DNA from: Citrobacter sp. FP75
GTDB lineage: Bacteria; Pseudomonadota; Gammaproteobacteria; Enterobacterales; Enterobacteriaceae
Assembly: GCF_018342065.1 (NCBI RefSeq)
Contig: NZ_JAFDOE010000001.1
Span: 124,001-188,000, forward strand
Direction of reading: 5' to 3'
Length of the DNA stretch: 64,000 nt
In this document: positions 20,344 to 30,256 of the stretch, one piece after another
How positions within the stretch are numbered: position 1 is the first letter of the stretch
Layout of the letters: every line of letters starts with the position of its first letter
Position numbers and translations under genes: made by a program
Notes under the pieces: generated by a model
What the model saw: the letters and a program-made list of their open reading frames with translations, nothing else
Told to the model about the DNA's origin: nothing
Database searches by the model: none

Positions 20344-20522
20344 TCTAGTGTGCAAGCGTGACGAGTTCTTCCGTTGTCACGCCAGTAAGATCCGTAATTG
20401 GCGGCAATGGCGTAGCGCATCAGGCGAAAGGCCATGAATTTATCTGGCTTGCTCTGGTGTTCGATCAGTGCGTAAACGTAGGCAGGACCCTCACTGATGC
20501 CAACGACAGACCAGACGGCAAT
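20344..20522 (-). pseudogene. Remnant of an Rpn-family (YhgA-like) recombination-promoting nuclease gene
   Basis: On the minus strand, bases 20522 to about 20405 translate without a stop as [20 protein letters not shown] followed by [16 protein letters not shown]. This is the conserved core of the PD-(D/E)XK Rpn/transposase_31 family, including the catalytic-region YVYxLIEHQS and the MAFRLMRY block. After AIAA the homology jumps to a different frame that reads [18 protein letters not shown] and stops (TAG at 20344-20346), which looks like the family's C-terminus. N-terminus and most of the middle are missing. It is therefore an internally deleted, frameshifted relic wedged between mscK and priM. 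Confidence 0.75.
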
Positions 20523-20689
20523 TAATCCGTTTGCGAGGCGTCTTCCGCACTTTTTAGTTTGTTTTCATAATCACGCATGACGATTTCCAGCGCACGTAGC
20601 ACCGTTCGGGCAGGTAAGTGATTCTCCTCAAGCAAGACGATCAAATCGACGGCCAACTTGACCTCGTCTGGGGCGTTTTCAAGTGACAT
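20522..20689 (-). CDS. priM: PriM (YbaM), small protein upstream of PriC
   Basis: A 55-residue acidic protein below the usual length cut-off. It reads [20 protein letters not shown], then [20 protein letters not shown] and a charged tail, closely matching E. coli YbaM. It starts at the ATG at 20689 with an AGAAAG ribosome-binding site, 14 bp after the priC stop, so both are in the priC-priM operon. Its role is not well defined. It ends against the decayed Rpn gene, sharing its last codon region. Confidence 0.9.
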   Translation of the reverse strand: MSLENAPDEVKLAVDLIVLLEENHLPARTVLRALEIVMRDYENKLKSAEDASQTD

Positions 20690-20703
20690 ACTTTCTCCGA
20701 CGG

Positions 20704-21231
20704 CTAACGGGTTATACGCGCAAGTACGTTTTCTATTCTTTCCAGCGCATGGCGACAGCGTGCCAGACGCGCCTCGAAGGCTTCGACTTCCCGGTGCAGG
20801 CGCTGCTGCTCCTCAAAACCGGTTGCCTGAGCCAGTTGAGCCTTACGCTCGCGCGTCATCTCGACCAGCCGGCGTTCATATTCCTGATGTTGAACGCGTT
20901 TGCGCTGCCAGCGGGCAAGCCCTGGCGATGCGCTGTCCCATTCTCTTAGCGACCAGGTAGCCGTTTCGCGCGCAATAGCCTCCAGTTGTGAGGCCAGATG
21001 TTCAGCAAGCCAGGCAACTTGTGGGGCTTGCTGGTGTTCAACGGCATGACGTAACGCGCTCAGGTTGGTATCAGCTTCATCCAGACAGGCCTGTAACCGC
21101 GTGCTGCGGGTGCGAAAAAGATGGCGATCGAAACGAGCGCTGAGCGTTGCGTGATGTGCCAGCGGGGCGCAAAGCTGCCGCAGGCTGTTGAGCTGGCTTT
21201 CGAGCTTCTGAAGCAGCAGGGCGGTTTTCAC
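20704..21231 (-). CDS. priC: PriC, primosomal replication protein N''
   Basis: A 175-residue, all-helical basic protein ([20 protein letters not shown]...) that binds SSB and loads DnaB at stalled forks lacking a nascent leading strand, independent of PriA. Arg-rich segments such as [19 protein letters not shown] and the C-terminal helix [12 protein letters not shown] are family features. First gene of the priC-priM transcript, divergent from ybaN. Confidence 0.93.
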   Translation of the reverse strand: MKTALLLQKLESQLNSLRQLCAPLAHHATLSARFDRHLFRTRSTRLQACLDEADTNLSALRHAVEHQQAPQVAWLAEHLASQLEAIARETATWSLREWDSASPGLARWQRKRVQHQEYERRLVEMTRERKAQLAQATGFEEQQRLHREVEAFEARLARCRHALERIENVLARITR

Positions 21232-21300
21232 GAGAACACTCCGATGAAAATGAGAACCGTTATGCTAAAGTAGCGATTCTCTGTGTTAAGTATTGATATT

Positions 21301-21678
21301 ATGCAACGCATTATTCTAATCATCATTGGCTGGATAGCGGTAGTGTTAGGCACGCTGGGTGTGGTTTTACCCCTACTGCCCACGACGCCGTTTATCCTGC
21401 TGGCCGCCTGGTGTTTTGCCCGCTCATCGCCGCGTTTCCACGACTGGCTGCTTTACCGTTCGTGGTTCGGCGGTTATCTGCGCCACTGGCAGAAACACCG
21501 CGCGATGCCGCCAGGAGCAAAGCCGCGCGCTATTGCGTTTATTTTGGTGACGTTTGGCGTTTCGCTGTGGCTGGTCGAGATGATGTGGGTACGCGGGCTG
21601 CTGTTGGTTATTCTCGCCTGCTTGTTGATTTTTATGTGGCGGATCCCGGTGATTGATGAAAAACAACAAAAGCAGTAA
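21301..21678 (+). CDS. ybaN: YbaN, DUF454 inner-membrane protein
   Basis: A 125-residue membrane protein starting MQRIILIIIGWIAVVLGTLG, as in E. coli; the upstream 6 codons of open frame are not used. Three or four transmembrane segments are visible, with the DUF454 signature VLPLLPTTPFILLAAWCFARSS near residue 23-44 (read as VVLPLLPTTP and FILLAAWCFARS). Unknown function; the family is often near heme or iron genes in other bacteria. Confidence 0.92.
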   Translation: MQRIILIIIGWIAVVLGTLGVVLPLLPTTPFILLAAWCFARSSPRFHDWLLYRSWFGGYLRHWQKHRAMPPGAKPRAIAFILVTFGVSLWLVEMMWVRGLLLVILACLLIFMWRIPVIDEKQQKQ

Positions 21679-21832
21679 AGCGCAATAATCGCTGTTGCAA
21701 TTGTCTCCCACAGCCAGTAAATTCGACCGTTTTCGAGCACAGGTGCCGATGGTCAAAGGTTAAGCAAATGTAACCCTGGATCTCATTTTTCGTGCGCCGT
21801 GAAGTAATACCGTATCAATCAGGCACAAACTT

Positions 21833-22384
21833 ATGACCGCAACTGCACAGCAGCTTGAGTTTCTCAAAGATAGCATTAAAAGCATCAACGACTACCCAAA
21901 ACCGGGCATTCTTTTCCGCGATGTCACCAGCTTGCTGGAAGACCCGAAAGCTTACGCACTCAGCATTGAACTGCTGGTTGAACGTTACAAAAATGCGGGC
22001 ATCACCAAAGTTGTCGGCACCGAAGCGCGTGGCTTCCTGTTTGGCGCGCCAGTTGCATTGGGTTTAGGCGTCGGGTTCGTTCCCGTGCGTAAACCACGTA
22101 AGCTTCCGCGTGAAGTGATTGCGGAGAGCTATGAGCTGGAATACGGCACCGATCAGCTGGAGATCCATGTTGATGCTATCAAGCCGGGCGACAAAGTCCT
22201 GGTGGTGGACGATCTGCTGGCTACCGGTGGCACGATAGAAGCGACCGTGAAGCTGATCCGCCGTCTGGGCGGCGAAGTGACCGATGCTGCGTTTATCATC
22301 AATCTGTTCGATCTGGGCGGCGAACAGCGCCTGGAAAAACAGGGTATTACCAGTTATTGCCTGGTGCCTTTCCCAGGACACTAA
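21833..22384 (+). CDS. apt: Adenine phosphoribosyltransferase
   Basis: A 183-residue enzyme of purine salvage: adenine + PRPP gives AMP + PPi. The PRPP-binding loop [13 protein letters not shown] is at about 122-134, and the substrate-side [10 protein letters not shown] motif at about 63-72. Same length as in E. coli. A 154-bp upstream region carries the promoter. Confidence 0.98.
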   Translation: MTATAQQLEFLKDSIKSINDYPKPGILFRDVTSLLEDPKAYALSIELLVERYKNAGITKVVGTEARGFLFGAPVALGLGVGFVPVRKPRKLPREVIAESYELEYGTDQLEIHVDAIKPGDKVLVVDDLLATGGTIEATVKLIRRLGGEVTDAAFIINLFDLGGEQRLEKQGITSYCLVPFPGH

Positions 22385-22485
22385 TCAGTTAAGCAGTACC
22401 TGACGACACAACCTCGCCGTCGCTGCGAGGTTGTGGTAGCATTACCCCCCTGTGAATCCACCCTCCAGTCTTTCAGAGCCTGCCA

Positions 22486-24411
22486 ATGAGTTATCAGGTC
22501 TTAGCCCGAAAATGGCGCCCACAAACCTTTGCTGACGTCGTCGGCCAGGAACATGTGCTGACGGCACTGGCTAACGGCTTGTCGTTAGGGCGTATTCATC
22601 ATGCTTATCTTTTTTCCGGCACCCGTGGCGTCGGAAAAACCTCTATCGCCCGTCTGCTGGCGAAGGGACTCAACTGTGAAACCGGCATTACCGCCACACC
22701 TTGCGGGGTGTGCGACAACTGCCGTGAAATCGAGCAGGGGCGTTTTGTCGATCTGATTGAAATTGACGCTGCGTCGCGCACCAAGGTCGAAGACACCCGC
22801 GACCTGCTGGATAACGTCCAGTACGCGCCCGCACGTGGACGCTTCAAGGTCTATCTGATCGACGAAGTGCACATGCTGTCGCGTCACAGTTTTAACGCCT
22901 TGCTGAAAACGCTCGAAGAGCCGCCAGCGCACGTTAAGTTCCTGCTGGCGACCACCGATCCGCAGAAGCTGCCGGTTACTATCCTGTCGCGCTGTTTGCA
23001 ATTTCATCTTAAAGCGCTGGATGTTGAGCAAATTCGCCATCAGCTTGAGCATATCCTCAATGAGGAACACATCGCTCATGAACCGCGCGCGCTGCAATTG
23101 CTGTCTCGCGCGGCAGACGGCAGCCTGCGCGATGCGTTGAGCCTGACCGATCAGGCGATTGCCAGCGGTGATGGACAGGTTTCAACGCAGGCGGTGAGCA
23201 CCATGCTCGGCACGCTTGACGACGACCAGGCGCTGTCTCTGGTTGAGGCGGTGGTTGCCGGTAATGGCGAACGCGCGATGACGCTGGTCAATGACGCTGC
23301 CGCACGCGGCATTGAATGGGAAGCGCTGCTGGTTGAGATGCTGGCATTGCTACACCGTATTGCGATGGTTCAGCTATCGCCCGCCGCGCTCGGCAGCGAT
23401 ATGGCCGCCATTGAACAGCGTATGCGCGAACTGGCGCGGACCGTGCCGCCTACTGATATTCAACTGTATTACCAGACTCTGTTGATCGGGCGAAAAGAAC
23501 TCCCGTATGCACCGGACAGGCGCATGGGCGTAGAAATGACGCTGCTGCGGGCGCTGGCTTTTCATCCGCGCGTGCCGCTACCGGAACCTGAAGTGCCACG
23601 CCAGTCGTTTGCACCGGTGGCAACTGCTGCGGTAATGACGCCGACGCAGGCCCAGGAGCAGCAACCTGCGCCTGGGCATCAGGACGTGCCGCTGTCTGAG
23701 GCGACCAGCCAGGTCCTGGCTGCGCGTAGCCAACTGCAGCGTGCTCAGGGAGCGACCAAAGCAAAAAAGAGTGAACCGGCAGCCGCATCCCGCGCGCGGC
23801 CGGTGAATAATGCTGCGCTGGAAAGACTGGCTTCGGTGTCGGAACGCGTTCAGGCTCGCCCTGCGGCTTCTGCGCTGGAGCAGACGCCTGCGAAAAAAGA
23901 AGCCTATCGCTGGAAGACGACCAATCCCGTCGCAGAAGTCAAAGAAGTCGTGGCCACGCCAAAAGCGTTGAAAAAAGCGCTGGAGCATGAAAAAACGCCG
24001 GAACTGGCGGCAAAGCTGGCGGCGGAAGCCATTGAGCGCGACCCGTGGGCCGCGCAGGTCAGTCAGCTTTCACTGCCCAAGCTGGTGGAGCAGGTGGCGC
24101 TCAATGCCTGGAAAGAAGATAAGGGTAACGTGGTTTGCCTGCACCTGCGTTCCACGCAGCGGCACCTCAATTCCAGCGGTGCGCAGCAACGGCTTGCCGA
24201 AGCGTTGAGCACCTTAACGGGCTCAGCGGTTGAATTGACTATCGTTGAAGATGATAATCCTGCGGTGCGTACGCCGCTGGAGTGGCGTCAGGCCATTTAT
24301 GAAGAGAAACTCGCGCAGGCGCGTGAGGCAATTATTGCGGATAATAACATTCAGACGCTGCGTCGTTTCTTTGATGCGGAGCTGGACGAAGAGAGTATTC
24401 GCCCCATTTGA
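22486..24411 (+). CDS. dnaX: DnaX, DNA polymerase III tau subunit (and gamma by frameshift)
   Basis: The 641-residue tau form of the clamp loader. AAA+ module: P-loop GTRGVGKT (about 44-51), zinc site with CETGITATPCGVCDNC, DEVHML Walker B and the sensor motif SRCLQF. C-terminal tau domains bind DnaB and the polymerase core; the linker (about 370-450) is Pro/Ala/Gln-rich and differs in length from E. coli. A slippery A AAA AAG at 23763-23769 yields a -1 frameshift, giving gamma: the zero-frame codons through Lys428, then Glu and TGA (23772-23774), i.e. 429 residues. Confidence 0.97.
   Translation: MSYQVLARKWRPQTFADVVGQEHVLTALANGLSLGRIHHAYLFSGTRGVGKTSIARLLAKGLNCETGITATPCGVCDNCREIEQGRFVDLIEIDAASRTKVEDTRDLLDNVQYAPARGRFKVYLIDEVHMLSRHSFNALLKTLEEPPAHVKFLLATTDPQKLPVTILSRCLQFHLKALDVEQIRHQLEHILNEEHIAHEPRALQLLSRAADGSLRDALSLTDQAIASGDGQVSTQAVSTMLGTLDDDQALSLVEAVVAGNGERAMTLVNDAAARGIEWEALLVEMLALLHRIAMVQLSPAALGSDMAAIEQRMRELARTVPPTDIQLYYQTLLIGRKELPYAPDRRMGVEMTLLRALAFHPRVPLPEPEVPRQSFAPVATAAVMTPTQAQEQQPAPGHQDVPLSEATSQVLAARSQLQRAQGATKAKKSEPAAASRARPVNNAALERLASVSERVQARPAASALEQTPAKKEAYRWKTTNPVAEVKEVVATPKALKKALEHEKTPELAAKLAAEAIERDPWAAQVSQLSLPKLVEQVALNAWKEDKGNVVCLHLRSTQRHLNSSGAQQRLAEALSTLTGSAVELTIVEDDNPAVRTPLEWRQAIYEEKLAQAREAIIADNNIQTLRRFFDAELDEESIRPI
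23747..23804 (+). promoter_or_regulatory. Programmed -1 frameshift signal of dnaX
   Basis: Three parts are present in the known order: an internal Shine-Dalgarno-like AGGGAG (23747-23752), the slippery AAAAAAG (23763-23769), and a downstream stem-loop ACCGGCAGCCGC / GCGGCCGGT (23775-23804). The geometry matches the E. coli signal, where about half the ribosomes shift. Confidence 0.92.
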
Positions 24412-24458
24412 TCGTAAGCCATTTTCCATGGTTTTATGGTTGTCATCCCTTAACGTGA

Positions 24459-24802
<344 letters not shown>

Positions 24803-24803
<1 letters not shown>

Positions 24804-25408
24804 TGCAAACCAGCCCGCTGTTAACTCAGCTTATGGAAGCACTGCGCTGTCTACCGGGCGTTGGCCCGAAGTCAGCACAGCGCATGGCGTTCGCGCTACT
24901 CCAGCGCGATCGCAGCGGCGGGATGCGTCTGGCGCAGTCGTTAACGAAGGCGATGTCGGAAATCGGCCACTGTGCTGATTGCCGCACCTTCACCGAACAA
25001 GACGTATGCAACATCTGTGCGAATCCGCGTCGTCGGGAAAACGGCCAAGTTTGCGTGGTAGAGAGTCCAGCGGATATCTACGCCATTGAGCAAACGGGGC
25101 AGTTTTCTGGCCGTTATTTCGTGCTGATGGGACATCTGTCGCCGTTGGATGGTATCGGGCCTGATGATATCGGGCTTGATCGTCTGGAGCAGCGGCTGGC
25201 GTCTGAGCAAATCAATGAAGTGATCCTGGCGACTAACCCGACGGTCGAAGGTGAGGCTACTGCCAACTACATTGCCGAGCTGTGCATGCAATATGACGTT
25301 GAAGCCAGCCGTATCGCCCATGGCGTGCCGGTCGGCGGCGAGCTGGAAATGGTCGATGGCACCACGCTGTCGCACTCTCTGGCAGGGCGTCATAAGATTA
25401 AATTCTGA
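24803..25408 (+). CDS. recR: RecR, recombination mediator
   Basis: A 201-residue subunit of RecFOR/RecOR, which loads RecA onto SSB-coated gapped DNA. N-terminal helix-hairpin-helix ([14 protein letters not shown]), a four-cysteine zinc finger (CADC at about 57-60 and CNIC about 12 residues later), and a Toprim domain with [12 protein letters not shown]. Starts at the shared base of the TGATG overlap with ybaB. Confidence 0.97.
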
Positions 25409-25414
25409 ACAAAC

Positions 25415-25436
25415 GGAAGCCGCGACGGCGGCTTCC
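25415..25436 (+). terminator. Terminator-like hairpin after recR
   Basis: GGAAGCCGC (25415-25423), loop GACG, GCGGCTTCC (25428-25436), perfect 9-bp stem 6 bp after the recR stop. No T-run follows, and the htpG sigma-32 promoter begins at once. Confidence 0.7.
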
Positions 25437-25437
25437 G

Positions 25438-25466
25438 CTTGAAATCTTTCCCGCTTGTCCCCATTT
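25438..25466 (+). promoter_or_regulatory. Sigma-32 (heat-shock) promoter of htpG
   Basis: CTTGAAA (25438-25444), 14-bp spacer, CCCCATTT (25459-25466), close to the RpoH consensus CTTGAAA-N11-16-CCCCATNT. It is 53 bp upstream of the htpG start, fitting the known heat-shock control of this chaperone. Confidence 0.88.
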
Positions 25467-25518
25467 CACCCTCAACGTGTTTTTACCATTAAAAATGGCA
25501 TTGTTGAGGTAGACCTAC

Positions 25519-27393
25519 ATGAAAGGACAAGAAACTCGTGGTTTTCAGTCAGAGGTAAAACAACTTCTGCACCTGATGATCCATTCTCTGTATTCCAATA
25601 AAGAAATCTTCCTGCGTGAGCTTATCTCTAACGCCTCGGATGCGGCAGACAAGCTGCGTTTCCGTGCACTGTCTAACCCGGATCTGTATGAAGGTGACGG
25701 TGAACTGCGCGTGCGCGTCTCCTTCGATAAAGATAAGCGTACGTTGACCATTGCCGATAACGGCGTGGGGATGAACCGCGATGACGTTATCGATCATCTG
25801 GGGACCATTGCCAAATCCGGTACCAAATCTTTCCTCGAATCTATGGGTTCCGATCAGGCGAAAGACAGCCAACTGATCGGTCAGTTCGGGGTCGGTTTCT
25901 ATTCCGCGTTTATTGTTGCTGACAAAGTCACCGTACGCACCCGTGCGGCGGGCGACAAACCTGAGAACGGCGTGTTCTGGGAGTCTGAGGGTGAAGGCGA
26001 ATACACCGTGGCCGACATCACCAAAGACGATCGCGGCACCGAAATCACTCTTCACCTGCGTGAAGGGGAAGATGAGTTCCTCGATGACTGGCGCGTACGC
26101 TCCATCATCAGCAAATATTCCGACCATATCGCGCTGCCGGTAGAGATCGAAAAATCCGAAGAGAAAGACGGCGAGACCGTGGTTTCCTGGGAAAAGATCA
26201 ACAAGGCGCAGGCGCTGTGGACGCGTAACAAGTCAGAAATCAAAGATGACGAGTACAACGAATTCTATAAGCATATCGCCCACGATTTCACCGACCCGCT
26301 GACCTGGAGCCACAACCGTGTGGAAGGTAAGCAGGAGTACACCAGCCTGCTGTACATCCCGTCGCAGGCGCCGTGGGATATGTGGAATCGCGATCACAAG
26401 CACGGTCTGAAACTGTATGTCCAGCGCGTGTTCATCATGGACGACGCCGAGCAGTTCATGCCGAACTACCTGCGCTTTGTGCGCGGTCTGATAGATTCTA
26501 ACGATCTGCCGCTGAACGTATCCCGTGAGATCCTGCAGGACAGCGCCGTCACCCGCAATCTGCGCAGCGCGCTGACCAAACGCGTGTTGCAGATGCTGGA
26601 AAAACTGGCGAAAGACGATGCAGAAAAATACCAGACCTTCTGGAAACAGTTTGGCCTGGTACTGAAAGAAGGTCCGGCGGAAGACCACGCCAACCAGGAA
26701 ACCATCGCGAAGCTGATGCGCTTTGCCTCTACGCACACTGACTCTTCTGCGCAAACTGTATCGCTGGAAGACTACGTGTCGCGGATGAAAGAAGGTCAGG
26801 AGAAAATCTACTACATCACCGCAGACAGCTATGCGGCGGCGAAGAGCAGCCCGCACCTGGAGCTGCTGCGTAAGAAAGGCATCGAAGTCCTGCTGCTTTC
26901 TGACCGCATCGATGAGTGGATGATGAACTACCTGACCGAGTTCGATGGCAAGCCGTTCCAGTCCGTAGCCAAAGCTGACGAATCCATCGACAAGCTGGCG
27001 GATGACGTTGACGAGTCGGCAAAAGAAGCGGAAAAAGCGTTGACGCCGTTCGTTGAGCGCGTGAAAACCCTGCTGGGCGATCGGGTGAAAGAAGTGCGTC
27101 TGACCCACCGTCTGACCGACACGCCGGCCATCGTCACCACCGATGCGGATGAAATGAGCACCCAGATGGCGAAGCTGTTTGCCGCTGCGGGTCAGGCCGT
27201 ACCGGAAGTGAAATACATCTTTGAACTCAACCCGGACCACGTGCTGGTAAAACGCACTGCGGATACCCAGGACGAAGCGCAGTTTAAAGAATGGGTTGAA
27301 CTGCTGCTGGATCAGGCGCTGTTCGCCGAGCGCGGCACGCTGGAAGATCCTAACCAGTTCATCCGTCGTATGAACCAGCTGCTGGTGTCATAA
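25519..27393 (+). CDS. htpG: HtpG, Hsp90 chaperone
   Basis: A 624-residue bacterial Hsp90 with the same length as E. coli. GHKL ATPase domain at the N-terminus: [22 protein letters not shown] and [11 protein letters not shown] nucleotide-binding motifs. The middle domain carries the catalytic Arg in [19 protein letters not shown] [10 protein letters not shown], and the C-terminal part dimerises. It works with DnaK in late protein folding. Transcribed from the sigma-32 promoter just upstream. Confidence 0.98.
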   Translation: MKGQETRGFQSEVKQLLHLMIHSLYSNKEIFLRELISNASDAADKLRFRALSNPDLYEGDGELRVRVSFDKDKRTLTIADNGVGMNRDDVIDHLGTIAKSGTKSFLESMGSDQAKDSQLIGQFGVGFYSAFIVADKVTVRTRAAGDKPENGVFWESEGEGEYTVADITKDDRGTEITLHLREGEDEFLDDWRVRSIISKYSDHIALPVEIEKSEEKDGETVVSWEKINKAQALWTRNKSEIKDDEYNEFYKHIAHDFTDPLTWSHNRVEGKQEYTSLLYIPSQAPWDMWNRDHKHGLKLYVQRVFIMDDAEQFMPNYLRFVRGLIDSNDLPLNVSREILQDSAVTRNLRSALTKRVLQMLEKLAKDDAEKYQTFWKQFGLVLKEGPAEDHANQETIAKLMRFASTHTDSSAQTVSLEDYVSRMKEGQEKIYYITADSYAAAKSSPHLELLRKKGIEVLLLSDRIDEWMMNYLTEFDGKPFQSVAKADESIDKLADDVDESAKEAEKALTPFVERVKTLLGDRVKEVRLTHRLTDTPAIVTTDADEMSTQMAKLFAAAGQAVPEVKYIFELNPDHVLVKRTADTQDEAQFKEWVELLLDQALFAERGTLEDPNQFIRRMNQLLVS

Positions 27394-27420
27394 TCTTCAC
27401 TACACGCTGAACATCACCAC

Positions 27421-27446
27421 AAAAGGCAACGCAGGTTGCCTTTTTT
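27421..27446. terminator. Bidirectional terminator between htpG and the GntR regulator
   Basis: AAAAGGCAAC (27421-27430), loop GCAG, GTTGCCTTTTTT (27435-27446). A perfect 10-bp stem with A and T flanks, serving htpG on the plus strand and the regulator/PTS transcript on the minus strand. Confidence 0.9.
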
Positions 27447-27450
27447 ATGC

Positions 27451-28137
27451 TTAGCGCATCGATACCGTCGTCACACTGTTGGTCGCCAGTGTTTCCTGGG
27501 TGTACTGCGCCAGCTCGCCACTTTGCAAATAGACTTTGTGCTTAATGTACAGGCTGATTTGTCCTTCTGGTAAGCGTAACAGCCAGGCCTCATCTGCATT
27601 GAGTATTTTTCCCGACCAGATTTTCACATCGTGACTGATGGCATAACCACAGGTCTGCTCAATGTAGTGCAGCACCGACTGGCGGCAGTTTTCCTCGGTG
27701 AACGCCGGGAACAGCGCGCGTGGCATCCAGGTTTCTTCAATAATAGTGGGCTGCTGGTTAATGATGCGCATGCGACGATAATGGATCATCGGCGCTTCTG
27801 GCGGTAAATCGAAAAGCGTGGCGATCTCCGCATGGGTCGACTGTGCGTCGTAACTGAGCACCACGTTATCCAGCGTCTGATCGCGGTGTATACGCTCAGA
27901 CAGGGTAATGACGTTGTTGTCCTGATAAAACTCCGGCGGGTTCACGAAAATCCCTGAACCCTGCCGGGTATGGACAAAAGATTCTCTTTTCAGGCGCGCA
28001 ACGGCTTTCTGAATAGTCGGCCGACTGACGCCATAGCGCTCTGCAAGAGCATGTTCACCTTCCACCGGCTCACCGGCAGCGTATTCCCCTTTGAGAATTT
28101 TCTCTCTTAACAACAGATAGATATCAAGATACTTCAT
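27451..28137 (-). CDS. GntR/HutC-family transcriptional regulator of the PTS-glycyl radical enzyme locus
   Basis: A 228-residue regulator starting MKYLDIYLLLREKILKGEY; I reject a 43-residue upstream extension because this ATG aligns with the GntR winged-helix start. HTH: ALAERYGVSRPTIQKAVARL (about 33-52), followed by RQGSGIFV, the usual wing. The C-terminal part (about 80-225) is a UTRA effector-binding domain (YRRMRIINQQPTIIEETWM). The architecture is that of MngR, FrlR and TreR-like sugar-phosphate sensors. It lies 37 bp downstream of the PTS gene on the same strand. Two matching inverted repeats in the divergent control region are likely operators. Confidence 0.85.
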   Translation of the reverse strand: MKYLDIYLLLREKILKGEYAAGEPVEGEHALAERYGVSRPTIQKAVARLKRESFVHTRQGSGIFVNPPEFYQDNNVITLSERIHRDQTLDNVVLSYDAQSTHAEIATLFDLPPEAPMIHYRRMRIINQQPTIIEETWMPRALFPAFTEENCRQSVLHYIEQTCGYAISHDVKIWSGKILNADEAWLLRLPEGQISLYIKHKVYLQSGELAQYTQETLATNSVTTVSMR

Positions 28138-28149
28138 GGCGTCCGTTCT

Positions 28150-28169
28150 GGCGCGTCTTAAGGCGCGCC
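28150..28169. repeat. Near-perfect 20-bp palindrome between the PTS gene and its regulator
   Basis: GGCGCGTCTTAAGGCGCGCC has only one mismatched pair. It fills most of the 37-bp gap between the PTS stop and the regulator start. The 11-mer CTTAAGACGCG from its complement recurs at 30171-30181 in the divergent control region. It could be an mRNA hairpin that modulates regulator expression or a protein-binding site. Confidence 0.6.
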
Positions 28170-28174
28170 CTTGG

Positions 28175-30085
28175 TTAGGCTTGCGATTGAACGAGAAATT
28201 GCTGTTTTTTCGCCATTCTAAGTCGTTTGAGCGCAATAGCAATTGTGGCAGTCGTGATAATGCCACCGCTCATTGCGATCAACGCCATCAGCGGCCGATC
28301 GAAACCGCCGAGCAGAACGATGATTGGCCCGCCATGCGCGACATTGCAATGTAGACCAAAAACAAAGCCGAGAATGCATGCCACCGCAGAGCCAATCATG
28401 TTAGCCGGGATAACCGACAGCGGATCGCGGGCAGCGAAAGGAATTGCACCCTCAGAAATCCCAACCAGACCCATGGCTGCCGCCGCTTTGCCGTTTTCGA
28501 ACTCTTCATCGTCAAATAAACTAAAGCGTCTGCCGATAAATGCCGCCAGCGCCATACCCAGTGGTGCAACCGGAATAGCGGCCGCCTGCGCGCCCATAAA
28601 TTGCGTTTGTCCCTGGGCGATAAGACCCACGCTGAACATGAAGACCACTTTGCCAAACGGTCCGCCCATATCAAAGCCCTGCATCAACCCCATCACCAGG
28701 CCAATTAAAATAATGTTGCCTGTGGAAAGGTTGGTCAGCAGATGATTCAGGAAGGCCATCAGATCGGCCACCGGCGCGCCGATCACAAAGATAAACAATG
28801 CGGCGATGAAGGCGGTGCCTGCTATAGGCGCAATCATGATAGGCACCAGCGGGAGCAACATTTTGTGCCATGAAAGGTGCGTCAGCCAGCGGATGAAATA
28901 GCCTACCAGCAGACCGGCAATAATCGCGCCGATAAACCCACATCCTGCGCTGGCACCGTAAAACGAGCCAGTATTGGCAATCCAGCCGCCGATAAGCCCA
29001 GGAGCCAGCGCGGGCCGCTCGCCAATCGCGAACGCAATATACCCAGCGAGGACCGGGATCATCAGCGTGAAGCCAACGACACCGACATTCAACACCTGAT
29101 TCCACAGGCTTCCCTCCGGGATAGCCAGTCCGGACGGTGTTGGTACGCCGCCCAGCGCCAGCGCCAGGGCGATCATCAGCCCGCCGGTCACCACAAACGG
29201 GATCATATAGGAGACCCCGTTCATCAGCGACTTGTACAACTGGCTGCGCACAGTGGTGTTCGATGCCTGGGACTTTGTTGTTGTTCTCGCCTGGTAAGGC
29301 TGTGCCGCCAGCGCCTGGTGAATCAATCCAGGCGCATCTTTGATTGCCGCTTTAACGCCTGTAATAATCACCTTTTTGCCGTCAAAACGCTCCAGATCCA
29401 CCTGCTTATCGCAGGCGACAACAATGGCTTCAGCCCGGGCGATATTGGCTTCGCTGGGCGCATTTTTGACGCCAATAGAGCCGTTGGTTTCAACAATGGC
29501 TTCATAGCCCATTTCCGCCGCGGCTTTTTCCAGCATCTCTGCAGCCAGGTAGGTGTGCGCAATGCCCACCGGGCATCCGGTTACGCCGATGATCAGCCCA
29601 CGCGGAGCCGCAATATTGATTTTTGCGTGAGGCTCTTCTTGCTGGCAGAAATAGTCCACGATCGCCTGAGCGTCCTGGCAGGCGAGGATCTGCCTGACGC
29701 TGTCATCTTCAACCAGCCGCGAAGAGATCTGCGCCAACACATCGATGTGCGCAGCGCTAGCCTGTTTTGCTGATGCGATCATCAGGATCAGGTGAGTCGG
29801 CTGGTTATCTTCCGCGCCATAGTCAATGCCCTGACGGCTGATACCAATCGCCACAGCCGGGGATAAAACGCTGTCGCAACGTGCGTGCGGTAGCGCAACG
29901 CCGCCTTCAAATCCGGTATTGCCTGTTTCCTCTCTTGCCCATACCTCCTGGAGAAATGTTTCTATGTCGCGAATCTTATTCGCGCGCAATAACAGGTCGG
30001 CAAGTTCGGTGAGTGCCGCGTCTTTTTGGGTTGATTTGAGATCCAGACAAATCAACGCTGGTTGAACAAGGTCGTTTATCTTCAC
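28175..30085 (-). CDS. Fused PTS fructose-family transporter, IIA-IIB-IIC
   Basis: A 636-residue phosphotransferase permease. IIA (about 1-145) has the phosphorylated His67 in GVALPHARC. IIB (about 162-260) has the phosphorylated Cys171 in GVTGCPVGIAHTYL. IIC (about 290-630) has some nine or ten transmembrane helices, with GFDMGGPFGKVVF and EGAIPFAARDPL motifs of the Fru family. Domain order and length resemble the mannosylglycerate permease MngA, but the substrate is unknown. It would import and phosphorylate a sugar or polyol in one step. It starts with GTG at 30085 (MKINDLVQP) and is divergent from the glycyl radical enzyme gene. Confidence 0.9.
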   Translation of the reverse strand: MKINDLVQPALICLDLKSTQKDAALTELADLLLRANKIRDIETFLQEVWAREETGNTGFEGGVALPHARCDSVLSPAVAIGISRQGIDYGAEDNQPTHLILMIASAKQASAAHIDVLAQISSRLVEDDSVRQILACQDAQAIVDYFCQQEEPHAKINIAAPRGLIIGVTGCPVGIAHTYLAAEMLEKAAAEMGYEAIVETNGSIGVKNAPSEANIARAEAIVVACDKQVDLERFDGKKVIITGVKAAIKDAPGLIHQALAAQPYQARTTTKSQASNTTVRSQLYKSLMNGVSYMIPFVVTGGLMIALALALGGVPTPSGLAIPEGSLWNQVLNVGVVGFTLMIPVLAGYIAFAIGERPALAPGLIGGWIANTGSFYGASAGCGFIGAIIAGLLVGYFIRWLTHLSWHKMLLPLVPIMIAPIAGTAFIAALFIFVIGAPVADLMAFLNHLLTNLSTGNIILIGLVMGLMQGFDMGGPFGKVVFMFSVGLIAQGQTQFMGAQAAAIPVAPLGMALAAFIGRRFSLFDDEEFENGKAAAAMGLVGISEGAIPFAARDPLSVIPANMIGSAVACILGFVFGLHCNVAHGGPIIVLLGGFDRPLMALIAMSGGIITTATIAIALKRLRMAKKQQFLVQSQA

Positions 30086-30105
30086 AGTAGACTCTCTATG
30101 ATTAT

Positions 30106-30117
30106 TTGTATTTACAA
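30106..30117. promoter_or_regulatory. Inverted repeat upstream of the PTS gene, candidate GntR operator
   Basis: TTGTATTTACAA, a 12-bp inverted repeat with one mismatched pair, 20 bp upstream of the PTS start. It is 11 of 12 identical to TTGTAATTACAA at 30281-30292 on the other side. HutC-type GntR regulators commonly bind TTGTA..TACAA-like sites. Confidence 0.6.
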
Positions 30118-30154
30118 CTTTTTCAGAGGCTAAAAGTTTACCTGCGAAATGATC

Positions 30155-30168
30155 TTGATATTGATCAT
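30155..30168. promoter_or_regulatory. FNR-like box, PTS side
   Basis: TTGATATTGATCAT matches the FNR consensus TTGAT-N4-ATCAA at 9 of 10 defined positions. It is 70-83 bp upstream of the PTS start. Confidence 0.6.
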
Positions 30169-30256
30169 CTCTTAAGACGCGGATCTGGCCATTATTTCCG
30201 TTATGCAGGCTATTTCACACATTATTGTTGGTGATGATTTGTTCATTTGCTGATTT

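Noticed and set aside
26233-27240. 335-codon open frame on the minus strand
   Set aside because: Antisense to the highly conserved htpG; the His/Arg/Val/Phe-rich composition is a shadow of htpG codon usage.
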